Origin: Reclinomonas americana ATCC 50394
Lineage: Eukaryota; Jakobida; Jakobea; Jakobida
DNA: 45,495 nt
Assembly (NCBI GenBank): GCA_048213135.1
Contig: PS015141.1
Location: 1 to 45,495, forward strand
Direction of reading: 5' to 3'
This document shows, piece after piece, positions 21,801-32,852 of the stretch (its first letter is position 1; each line of letters begins with the position of its first letter). The position numbers were made by a program, and so were the translations under genes. The notes beneath the pieces were generated by a model that saw only the letters and a program-made list of their open reading frames with translations, did no database searches and was not told the DNA's origin.

Positions 21801-22502
21801 CGCTGCCGCCGAGTTGGCGGTGAAGAAGAACACCAATGTGCTCACACTGTTCTTCATGTATTTCGCCAACTTTGCCTCGGCTGGTTTGAAGAAGCTAATG
21901 TCGGTGAGTGAGCGCAGTGGTGCTTGCTCTGTTGCACCAGTGGCACTCATCCTCTGCTGCAGCGGGCCACCAATGGGACTCTGAAACGCAAGAGTCAACC
22001 GCAATCGACGACAACTGCAACCTCAGCTGCTGCTGCTGATGGTGACGCCGAGTCGGAGGGTGAGGAGGAGGCAGTGGAGGCTGCACATCGCCACCTTGCT
22101 GCGCCGGCAGTGGAGACGCTCGTGCAGAGTCCTGTGCACATGCAGCGTGGTCGGCGGGCGAGTGGATCGAGCAAGTCGCCAGTGTCGGTGTCGGGCAGTC
22201 CACTGTCGATGGTAATGCAGATAATGAGGAAGGGAGATAGAAAGCATTGCCTTCAGCCACATGCTAATCACCATTCCCGTGATTGTGAACAGCCGGTGAC
22301 AATGGAGCGACAAGTGACGGCCAACATGTCGCCGTCGTCTCTGTTCCCGGCGGATGCCGAGAGCAGTGGGCGTCGCCGACCGCGAACCGAAGGTGAAGGA
22401 GAGGAGGAGATGGGAGAGAAGGAGGTGGTGGATGACGAGGATGAGCCGCTGCGGAAGAGGCCAAGGGTAGGGGAGGAGTCCAGTGTGAACTGCAGTCCGT
22501 GA
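18887..22502 (+). CDS. Proline-rich, probably nuclear protein, ~674 aa, family not recognised
   Basis: Six exons join in phase: 18887-18938, 19513-20675, 21514-21738, 21778-21903, 21963-22211, 22293-22502 (stop TGA). Exon 1 encodes MDSWLVDVSQDSAHRDD. Exon 2 begins in a His-rich patch (DGRHHHHHG), then poly-Pro runs, a helical segment (VDYLDLLSREVLAHLQHDPS, then LVGHVAQRFVADPSAKSELA), more poly-Pro, and a folded-looking part with LLGTRNKLRQSLRECLRDML and LHIFPFADEDELENMV. Exons 3 and 4 add NDVLGLLRRQAARSYVPPP and a hydrophobic helix (TLFFMYFANFASAGLKKLM). The C-terminus is acidic and Ser-rich and ends with PLRKRPRV, a likely nuclear localisation signal. If intron 2 is retained the frame runs to TGA at 20777, giving a shorter product. 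No known domain was identified. Confidence 0.72.
20845..21435 (+). repeat. Degenerate repeats in intron 2 of the proline-rich gene
   Basis: Five or six diverged copies of a roughly 100-bp unit. Each has GCAGTTGTCG(C/A), then TTGTAGCCAGTCAGCA-TGCG, then, in some copies, AGTGGCACAAGGAAGGCAAG and GTGAAGAGGATG. Most of the 838-bp intron consists of it. Similarity between copies is only moderate, so it is old. Confidence 0.75.
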
Positions 22503-22681
22503 ATGTGTGTGGGTAAAGAGGTGATAATGTTGCGATCAGACTCGGGGAATGGGAAAAATGAGCACAATGGAGGAGGCGATGGAGGAAACTGCGTACAACA
22601 ACAACAATAACTTTTACCAATCCAAACAGCAATGCGCAACATAGCTGCATGATGATCACCAACAACAACAATTCATTCACC

Positions 22682-24114
22682 AACAAACAAGCAACAGCTG
22701 TCTTGATGACCAAGTTCAACCGCATCAATAAGAAGTGCGACAACTGCAGGGGCACTTTGGTTGGGTGTGCGCCGTCGCTGTCGCTCCCGACGGGCAGCAC
22801 GTTGTGAGCGAGTGTAGTTACCGGCGGATAGGAAAAAAGTGCTCCTACTGGACAGAATTGAGAAAACCAAGAACAACAACTTTACTAATCCAAACAGCAA
22901 CACAGCTGCATGATGANNNNNNNNNNNNNNNNNNNNNNNNNNNNNNNNNNNNNNNNNNNNNNNNNNNNNNNNNNNNNNNNNNNNNNNNNNNNNNNNNNNN
23001 NNNNNNNNNNNNNNNNNNNNNNNNNNNNNNNNNNNNNNNNNNNNNNNNNNNNNNNNNNNNNNNNNNNNNNNNNNNNNNNNNNNNNNNNNNNNNNNNNNNN
23101 NNNNNNNNNNNNNNNNNNNNNNNNNNNNNNNNNNNNNNNNNNNNNNNNNNNNNNNNNNNNNNNNNNNNNNNNNNNNNNNNNNNNNNNNNNNNNNNNNNNN
23201 NNNNNNNNNNNNNNNNNNNNNNNNNNNNNNNNNNNNNNNNNNNNNNNNNNNNNNNNNNNNNNNNNNNNNNNNNNNNNNNNNNNNNNNNNNNNNNNNNNNN
23301 NNNNNNNNNNNNNNNNNNNNNNNNNNNNNNNNNNNNNNNNNNNNNNNNNNNNNNNNNNNNNNNNNNNNNNNNNNNNNNNNNNNNNNNNNNNNNNNNNNNN
23401 NNNNNNNNNNNNNNNNNNNNNNNNNNNNNNNNNNNNNNNNNNNNNNNNNNNNNNNNNNNNNNNNNNNNNNNNNNNNNNNNNNNNNNNNNNNNNNNNNNNN
23501 NNNNNNNNNNNNNNNNNNNNNNNNNNNNNNNNNNNNNNNNNNNNNNNNNNNNNNNNNNNNNNNNNNNNNNNNNNNNNNNNNNNNNNNNNNNNNNNNNNNN
23601 NNNNNNNNNNNNNNNNNNNNNNNNNNNNNNNNNNNNNNNNNNNNNNNNNNNNNNNNNNNNNNNNNNNNNNNNNNNNNNNNNNNNNNNNNNNNNNNNNNNN
23701 NNNNNNNNNNNNNNNNNNNNNNNNNNNNNNNNNNNNNNNNNNNNNNNNNNNNNNNNNNNNNNNNNNNNNNNNNNNNNNNNNNNNNNNNNNNNNNNNNNNN
23801 NNNNNNNNNNNNNNNNNNNNNNNNNNNNNNNNNNNNNNNNNNNNNNNNNNNNNNNNNNGTCGAGATGGCTAATGCTAGCACAACAAACCACTGCTAGCGC
23901 TTTGCCTGCTTCACGGATCCGGACCCGGCTTTGCTTTGTTTGCTTGGCTCATGACCTTTTCCCGAATTCTGAAGATCGCAGTTCTTTACTTGTTCGAAGC
24001 TCCGAGAGCGAGCACATAAACACGGAACCTGCTGCTGCCTCAAGATTGGTGTCTGTGTTGATGTTTCCGGATATGGTTGAACTTGGTCATCAAGACAGCT
24101 GTTGCTTTGTTTGT
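22682..24114. mobile_element. Putative element with ~40 bp terminal inverted repeats
   Basis: The left end (22682-22720) reads AACAAACAAGCAACAGCTGT and continues TTGATGACCAAGTTCAACC on the plus strand. The same sequence with one extra A is present in inverted orientation at 24075-24114. The span is about 1.43 kb, of which 942 bp are unknown (N). The interior next to the right end is related to the dispersed copy at 2013-2200, so the sequence is mobile or multi-copy in this genome. I see no target-site duplication and no transposase. It could also be two independent insertions in opposite directions. Confidence 0.45.
22735..22806 (+). pseudogene. WD40-repeat coding fragment inside the element
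   Basis: The plus strand after CTGCAG encodes LQGHFGWVCAVAVAPDGQHV followed by VSE. This has the GH...V..AVA.APDG..VVS pattern of one WD40 blade start. The frame soon leaves the motif and runs into the gap. It could be a captured exon, a decayed gene or the edge of a WD40 gene lying in the gap. Confidence 0.5.
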
Positions 24115-24396
24115 TAGTGAATGGAATGCGGCTGCTGTGTAAACGGCAACACTTCTGCATCCTCCTCTTGGATCTCAGAGTCTTCCTCTGCATTTCTTGG
24201 CCAAAAGGCTGGAATCCGCAGCTGCAACGATTGCGAATGCAAACTTCTCCACGTATTCCGGACCTGAACTCGCGATCATCATCTAGTGCTGTTTCAGTGC
24301 CTACCCCTCTCGTTTGCTGGCTTGCCGCCGTCGACGTCGCGACGTCCGACCCCAAATTCCACCGTCCAGTTGGTCGGCGAACGCATCATTGCATGC

Positions 24397-27300
24397 ATGA
24401 GAAGGGGGCGCGACGACAGTGAGCCTCCCGTGTCTGCACCCACTCGCCGCTTCTCACCTGACCGACCATATCAGTTTCGTGCTCGGGTTCTTGCTAGCTC
24501 GCACTTGCACACTAACGCATTCTTCCTCATTCTCTCTCTCTCTCTCTCTCTCTNNNNNNNNNNNNNNNNNNNNNNNNNNNNNNNNNNNNNNNNNNNNNNN
24601 NNNNNNNNNNNNNNNNNCCTCCTCCTCCTCCTCCTCCCCCTCCTCCCCCTCCTCTTCCTCCCCCTCCTTTCCTCCTCTCTTCTCCTCATCCTCCTCCTCC
24701 GTCCCCCTCTTCAGCACTACGCACCCCCCCACTGGCGACCACGTGGCGGCGCAGACGGCTCCGAGTCACGCACGCCTCCAGGCACCTCCACCACGGCAGC
24801 CGCCCCCGGCAATGCTGCTCGCACCCAGGTAATCCCTTTCCTCCTTTCCACCCTCCCCCTCACCCGCATCTCATCTCCCGCGCCAGCAGCGCGCCGTTCG
24901 TCGCGTTCGCTTCGAGGGCGACGCCGATGCCGCGGTGCAGAGTGCGGCAGCGGGCGACGTGGACACGAGTGCTGACGACGACGAGCTGCGCCTGCTGATG
25001 ATGGTGCGACGGCTGCGCGATGTGTATCGTCAGCGATCGGGGGCGGCCGCGTCGGCGCTCCGGTGGCCCGACAAGCTGCGCGAGACGGAGCAGTTGGCGC
25101 ACAGTGTGCGGCTGCTGGTCGAGGGCACTGGCGGGGACTCGTTACTGCACGAGGAGTCGGCGTTGGACGACAGCCTCATGCGACGAGCTGCGCAGACGCC
25201 TTTGCGGCTGGTTGGCGCGGATGAGTTCCACTCGGCGGTCGGTGGATTGGGTCGTGAGCTGAAGGTTAGAGGCCGACTACGATCTCTCCCTCCCTCTCCT
25301 TCCTCTGACACATTCGCCGGCTGTAGGAGACCGTGACGACCTTGTCATCCAGCGTGCAAAGCCGATTGGGTTCGCTGGAATCGAGCTTGCAGGAGCGCAG
25401 TTCTCATTCTCGTGACGAGAGGTATGTTGTGTCTCACGCCAGCCTTCGCAGTGTGGTGCTTGTCTCTCTCATGTTCCCTCGCAGCGAGCGACTGCGTGCC
25501 GATGTGGTGGAATTGCGCCGCGAAGTGGCACATTTGCGCGGTCTGGTGGAGTTCTCCGCCGCCGCCGTGCAGCAACAACAGCAGCAACAGCAGCAGCAAC
25601 TGCAACAGCAGGCGCGACAGATTCAGTTCATATCACCGCTGGCGGCCACCCCCGCCGGTCTGAGTTATCAACAGACGCCCGGCTTCGACGTGGCGCAGTC
25701 GACGGCCGCCGCGCTGTTTGTCAATCCTGCCGGTTCCATGTCGGCTCCCGTTACTGTTACTCTGGGAGGCGGTGATTCGATGCGGTTCGCCAATTGCTCT
25801 GTTCCTGACTTGCGATACTGCGTCTGCTGACTTCAGGAGATGATGCACAGCGCGCCGATCAGTGCCAGTCCAGCTGTCACACAGGTGTGTGAAGAGCGAT
25901 TGCATTCATTTCCTTCTTTGATGCTCACTGCCATATCCCGCCAGGTGCACCGTCCACCATCGCCGTCGCCGCGACCGCCACTCGCGAACGGGTAATGCTC
26001 GTCATCACAGTCGCCAAATTGAACTCCTCTCATTACTTCTCGCACAGCACTTCCACTGTACAGCCGACATCGACCGCTCAAACTCCATCATCGCCGCCCA
26101 CACGGTACGTGCATCACCAAGGATGACGACAGATGTGACGCTCATCCCGCATTTGCAGGCGCGATTCGTCGCCTTCACAGCGGCGACCTGCCCCACCGGC
26201 TCGTTCTTCCTTCCCCACGTCGGCAGCAACAGCGATGAATCCGCCTCCCAGAGCCACACCACCAGTGGAGAGCACTCGGACTGCTGAGAGCGAGACGACC
26301 AAGTCGGAGAGCAGTGCAGCGGATGACAGCAAGAGCAACGGCTATGCCAACAATAGCACAGGGTTGCGTCGGCGCAGAAGATATAAGCGCGGCTTATCAA
26401 TCTCTGTGTCGATTCTCGCTGTGTCGCTGTGTCGCTCATCGCTGTGTCGCTCATCGCTGTGTCGCTCATCGCTGTGTCGCTCCTCTCGCTGTGTCGCTCG
26501 CTCATCGCTCTGTCGCTCATCGCTCTGTCGCTCATCGCTCTGTCGCTCATCGCTGTGTCGCTCATCGCTGTGTCGCTCATCGCTGTGTCGCTCATCGCTG
26601 TGTCGCTCATCGCTGTGTCGCTCATCGCTGTGTCGCTCATCGCTGTGTCGCTCATCGCTGTGTCGCTCATCGCTGTGTCGCTCCTCTCGCTGTGTCGCTC
26701 CTCACGCTGTGTCGCTCCTCACGCTGTGTCGCTCCTCTCGCTGTGTCGCTCATTGCTGTGTCGCTCATCGCTCTGTCGCTCATCGCTGTGTCGCTCCTAT
26801 CGCTGTGCCGCTCCTCTCGCTGTGCCGCTCCTCNNNNNNNNNNNNNNNNNNNNNNNNNNNNNNNNNNNNNNNNNNNNNNNNNNNNNNNNNNNNNNNNNNN
26901 NNNNNNNNNNNNNNNNNNNNNNNNNNNNNNNNNNNNNNNNNNNNNNNNNNNNNNNNNNNCTCGCTGTGTCGCTCCTCTCGCTGTGTCGCTCCTCTCGCTG
27001 TGTCGCTCCTCTCGCAGTGTCGCTCCTCTCGCTGCGTCGCTCCTCTCGTTGTTGTCGCTCATTGCCGATTCCTATGCGCACAGCACTATCGTACGGTACA
27101 TTGGCGGAAGTGCTGTGACAGCATTCCCTGAGCGGTCTTCGAGCGCCACTGACCTGGCGACACCGGCTGCACGTTTCGTTGTTGCTGCTTTCACGCCGCC
27201 TGTACTTTTGCTGACTTTCCAGCGCTGCTTCAGCCACTGGAGATGATGGACACAGTTCGAATAGCAGCGTCGTGAACCTGGATGAATGGATCGGCGGTTC

Positions 27301-30300
27301 AGGTCTGCTCTCGTGCACCTTTCCTCTCTGCTGGACGCTATTGTCGCTGGCCCTCATTTTTTGTGTCATTACAAAAAGGTGTCGGTTTTGACATTCCGTC
27401 GTTTGAGGACATTACGAGTGTTGTGACAACGTTGCGTGCGCTGCGTCGCTGTCGTTTTCCCTCATCGATCACAAGGCTGATGCATTGCTTGTTTACAGTC
27501 CATTGACCACCATGGATGGTTCCGTCAACGAATTCCGTGCTTCTCGACCTGTTTCATCTGCAGCGGGTGGTGCGTGCTGGCTCTGCTATCTTGCCTCCTG
27601 TATTATCCTGACCATGATACGTGCAGCCACTGCACGGCCTCCCGCGCTTCCGACACCGGCTGTGGAGACAGTGCCGGCTGCCCGTCCTCCGAAGCGCGCC
27701 GCTCGCATTGAAGAGGAATCCGATGCCGTTGCGTTACTGTGCCTAGTGGATGCGACGGGACTTTCTTTCTCATTCTCGTTGTGGTGTAGGAGTTTCGCGA
27801 ATCGCTGAAGAAGACGCTGTCGCAGCAGAGTGATGACCCGAAGCTCAAAGAGTCGAAGCTCATGTCATTCTTTGCCAAGCTCAGCACCGGCGAGTTCCAG
27901 CTCGAAGGCCGAGATGTTGCGTCCGTCGTCTTCTGTGTCAGTTTATTGTTGTGTATTCATTGGCGTTTGCAGCTTGTGTCAACACCCGTGTCGGCGCCGG
28001 CTGTGCCCATGCATCAAAAGTGGTTTGACGATGAAGATGGGAATGGCTCAAAGCAGGAGAAGACTGCACAGGCGCTGGCTCGTTGCGTGAAGAGGAATGA
28101 GGGGGGATAGGGGAATGAGAGGGGGAAAGGGAGGGTGAAGATAGTCTTTCAAAGAGAGGTAGATATCCGACTTGTGAGTGCCAAGCTGGTTAACGGCGGT
28201 TGTGAGAGTTTGGACAGGTTGGTGAAGAGGTTGTACTTGTGAGAGCAAGTGAGACTGAGCGCCGGAGACTTCATGAAGAGGGTCTCGGGAGTGGAAGAGT
28301 GCGTTGGAACGCGATACAGCTCCAGAGTCGGTAACGAGGTTGTGCTTGCGAACGCAAGTAAGACTATGCTCCAGAGATACAGTGAAGAGGCTCTCGGAAT
28401 GGGAGAGTGAGTTGGAACGAGAGAAACTGCCTGAGTTGGTGAAGATGCTCTTGGGTGCACAGAGTTGAAAGAATTGCTGAAGAGTCCAGAGCATGGCGAT
28501 GAGGTTATGTTAATGTGAGTAAGAGTGGGATTGTGCTTGAAAGACTTGGAAGGCAGACTCTCGAGGTGAAAATAGACCGAAAAGAATCCTGTACGGTTAT
28601 TTTGTGGAAGAGAGTGAAGTTGCGAGTGAGTGAGAATAACTTGAGAGTGCCAACAGATTGTGAGATTTGCAGAATCAAGAGAGACATACAAAGACAACTG
28701 CATTGTGCGTTACTCTCTCTATCCTCTCTTGGCTTTCAAGTTTGCTGTTCCTCGCCTTTAACCTCCCCTTTTTGCACACGCAGGTGACCTCGACGCGTCT
28801 CTCGCTGCCGCCACGGCTGCGAATTCAGTCACCACCACCGTATCCACCGTCACAACCACGACTACCACCACTGCCACCATCGCCGCCGCGACGGTGGCCA
28901 CACCAACACCGCTGCGACCTGTGGATGCAGCTGCTGTGGGAACTCCAGCGCGCGTTGAAGAAGTGGAGGCATCATTTGCCGTATCGTCGTTTAACCAAAC
29001 GCAGGATGCGGGCGGCACTCACGGTGACGTGTCGGTGACCGGCATGTCACCGTCGGCAGGGTCGATTGAGCAGGATTCGCTGCCGTCTGCTGCACAGCCC
29101 GCTGCTGGTGTGGCGAGGAGAGCGGCTCCTGGACCGCTGCGCGTGGATCCGTTGGTGTGTGCTTTGTCGTGTGTGTGTTGTCGTATATAATATTTCATAT
29201 GTGCGCTTGTATCACTCTCCCCGTCGCATTCTCTCTCTCATTCTCGCTTTCTCTTGTTCTCCCTTTATCTCCTCGGTTTCTCTCTTTCTTGTTCTCTTTT
29301 GTTCTCGTTCTCACTCATTCTCTCGCTCTCGCTCTCGCTCTCTCTCGCTCTCGCTCTCTCTCTCGCGCGCTCTCGCTCTCGCTCTCTCTCTCGCGCGCTC
29401 TCTCTCTCGCTCTCTCTCGCTCTCGCTCTCTCTCTCGCGCGCTCTCTCTCTCGCNNNNNNNNNNNNNNNNNNNNNNNNNNNNNNNNNNNNNNNNNNNNNN
29501 NNNNNNNNNNNNNNNNNNNNNNNNNNNNNNNNNNNNNNNNNNNNNNNNNNNNNNNNNNNNNNNNNNNNNNNNNNNNNNNNNNNNNNNNNNNNNNNNNNNN
29601 NNNNNNNNNNNNNNNNNNNNNNNNNNNNNNNNNNNNNNNNNNNNNNNNNNNNNNNNNNNNNNNNNNNNNNNNNNNNNNNNNNNNNNNNNNNNNNNNNNNN
29701 NNNNNNNNNNNNNNNNNNNNNNNNNNNNNNNNNNNNNNNNNNNNNNNNNNNNNNNNNNNNNNNNNNNNNNNNNNNNNNNNNNNNNNNNNNNNNNNNNNNN
29801 NNNNNNNNNNNNNNNNNNNNNNNNNNNNNNNNNNNNNNNNNNNNNNNNNNNNNNNNNNNNNNNNNNNNNNNNNNNNNNNNNNNNNNNNNNNNNNNNNNNN
29901 NNNNNNNNNNNNNNNNNNNNNNNNNNNNNNNNNNNNNNNNNNNNNNNNNNNNNNNNNNNNNNNNNNNNNNNNNNNNNNNNNNNNNNNNNNNNNNNNNNNN
30001 NNNNNNNNNNNNNNNNNNNNNNNNNNNNNNNNNNNNNNNNNNNNNNNNNNNNNNNNNNNNNNNNNNNNNNNNNNNNNNNNNNNNNNNNNNNNNNNNNNNN
30101 NNNNNNNNNNNNNNNNNNNNNNNNNNNNNNNNNNNNNNNNNNNNNNNNNNNNNNNNNNNNNNNNNNNNNNNNNNNNNNNNNNNNNNNNNNNNNNNNNNNN
30201 NNNNNNNNNNNNNNNNNNNNNNNNNNNNNNNNNNNNNNNNNNNNNNNNNNNNNNNNNNNNNNNNNNNNNNNNNNNNNNNNNNNNNNNNNNNNNNNNNNNN

Positions 30301-31813
30301 NNNNNNNNNNNNNNNNNNNNNNNNNNNNNNNNNNNNNNNNNNNNNNNNNNNNNNNNNNNNNNNNNNNNNNNNNNNNNNNNNNNNNNNNNNNNNNNNNNNN
30401 NNNNNNNNNNNNNNNNNNNNNNNNNNNNNNNNNNNNNNNNNNNNNNNNNCTCGTTCTCTCTCGTTCTCGTTCTCTCTCGTTCTCGTTCTCTCTCGTTCTC
30501 GTTCTCTCTCGTTCTCGTTCTCTCTCGTTCTCGTTCTCTCTCGTTCTCGTTCTCTCTCGTTCTCGTTCTCTCTCGTTCTCGTTCTCTCTCGTTCTCGTTC
30601 TCTCTCGCCCTCACTCGCTCTCACTCGTTCTCGTTCTCTCTCGTTCTCGCTCTCTCTCGCTCTTTCTCGCTCGCTCTTGCTTCTCTCGCTCTCTCTCGCT
30701 CTCTCCCTCCCTCGCTCCCTTTTTCTGCTTTCCTTCCCCCTTCCCTCTTGCGCGCCGTCTCACCTCTCCCCACCCTGCAGGTCTCCTCACCAGTTACCGT
30801 CCCTCAAGTGTCTGCCGCTTCACTGGAGGCGTTTTTGCGTTTTGAGAGCTACAACTTTGGCGCCGACGAGAAGTATGTCACTGGGCTGCAGGTACGCCGC
30901 CGTGCCATGTACTGCGCTATGGATGAGAACTGCGTGCACTCAGCTGTGTGTGTCCGCAGAAAATCCGAGCTGCCGGCACACTCGACCGCCTCATGCAGAG
31001 TCTGCAGCACGACGAGGCCAAGGCGTTGAGATTGTTGCAGATAAAGTATTTTGTGAGGTGAGGAGTTGAAGATTGTCTTCGTGTCTGTGCTATCTGGGTG
31101 TGGAATTTGTATTCGTGCATGAGATTGAGATTTGTTGTGTGTGCGTGTACGCTCTTGTGTTGTGCATGTGTGTGTTCTTCTCTTGTGTGTGATCGTGTGT
31201 GTCTCTCACCCCTTTTCCCCCTCCCAGACACGTACAACCAATGGACCTCGACGAATATCAAACATGGCGCTCGGCAATGGACGCTCTGGTGGCCGCCGGT
31301 GGTGGCAGTGACAGAGGGGACGTGAGCGACGTTTCTGACGGGGAATTCCGGTTGGCGAGACCCCCGAGCGCTGCGGCGAGTGCACGAGCGGGCCCGTCAC
31401 CAGGCACTCGACAAGATGAAGGAGACGCACGGTCGAACGGCACGACAGCACCGGTTGCGGCACAGCCAGCTCCGCAAGGTGCACAAGAGTCGAATAGCAC
31501 GGCGCCGTCAGGTGAGAGAAGTGCGCAACTGAGATGCGTGACGTCGCCTCACATGTCGTGTTATGTGTGTAGCGAATGGTACGGCGGAAGCGCCAGCGCC
31601 TTCAAGCGCGAAGCAGAGCACAGTGCCAGGTATGTCTCTCTCTCTCTCTCTCTCTCTCNNNNNNNNNNNNNNNNNNNNCGTCCGTACCGTACGTACGTAC
31701 GTTCGTTGTTGTTGTGTAGTACGGTACGGTACGGTACGGTACGGACGGACGACGACGACGACCGTACGTACGACGACGACGACGACGACGACGACGACGT
31801 ACGTACGTACGTC

Positions 31814-31878
<65 letters not shown>

Positions 31879-32814
31879 CTACTACAGCCTCTTGGTGCCC
31901 TCACACACTCGCACTTTCTCTGCTCACTTCAGTCGCTCGCTTCAGTCGCTCACGCACTCAGTCACTCACTGCATACTCCGTCTCTGTCTCTCTTTCTCTC
32001 TCGTTCTCTCACTCCTTCACTCTGTCAGTGCATCCAGTCTCTGTTTCTCTCTCACACGCTTTCACATTTCACTCACGCAGTCGCACAATCCCACCCCCTC
32101 TTCTCCCGCCTCCTTCTCCCTCCCTCGCTTCTTCCCTCTGTCTCTCTCTCTTTCTCGTTCTCTCGCTCACGCCTCTCGCTTTCATCCATTTCACTCTGCC
32201 ACTGCATCCAGTCTGTCCTCTCTCTCACACTTTCACGTTCTCGCTCACTTTCTCTCACTGCAGTCGCTCACTGCGCTCACTCACTACATTCTCTTTCTCT
32301 GTCTCCCTTTCTCTCACGGTCTCTCACTCACGCCTCTCTCTTTTATCCACTTCACTCAGTCACTTTATCCAGTCTCTGTTTCTCTCTCTCACGCTTTCAC
32401 ATTCTCACTCACTTTCTCTCTCCCATGTTCTCTCACTGCAGTCGCTCACTGCATTCTCCTTCTCTGTCTCTCTTTCTCTCTCGTTCTTTCACTCACGCCT
32501 CTCTCTTTCATCCATTTCACTCAGTCACTTTATCCAGTCTCCGTTTCTCTCTCTCACGCTTTCACATTCTCACTCACTTTCTCTCTCCCATTTTCTCTCA
32601 CTGCAGTCGCTCACTCAATCACTCCTGTATTCTCCCTCTGTCTTCCTTTCTCTCTCGTTCTGTCACTCATGCCTCTCTCTGTCATCCGTTTTACTCAGTC
32701 ACTTCATTGAATCTCTGTTTCTCTCTCTCACGCTTTCATTCTCACTCACTTTCTCTTCTCCCACTTTCTCTCACTGCAATCGCTCAGGTAATCACTCACT
32801 GTAATATCCTCCTC

Positions 32815-32852
<38 letters not shown>

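Larger units (their letters stand above)
22503..24396. other. Intergenic region with repeats and assembly gap
   Basis: No complete gene is seen. The stretch contains two ~50 bp direct copies of AACAACAAC-TTTAC-AATCCAAACAGCAA followed by CATAGCTGCATGATGA or its variant (22600-22655 and 22873-22916), inverted copies of the dispersed-repeat core, a WD40-like fragment and a gap (N, 22917-23858). From 24120 to 24396 there is complex sequence that probably holds the promoter of the next gene. Confidence 0.7.

Noticed and set aside
24286-24396. Upstream extension of the peroxin-like gene in the frame open from 24286
   Set aside because: The upstream residues look non-coding, and ATG at 24397 gives a clean 30-codon exon. 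An upstream exon cannot be excluded.
29066-31069. A 600-residue plus-strand ORF through the gap at 29455-30449
   Set aside because: Half is N and the rest is SLSRS/LVLVLSRSR-type translation of CT and CGTT repeats inside an intron. Real exons lie on both sides, at 28784-29154 and 30781-30891.
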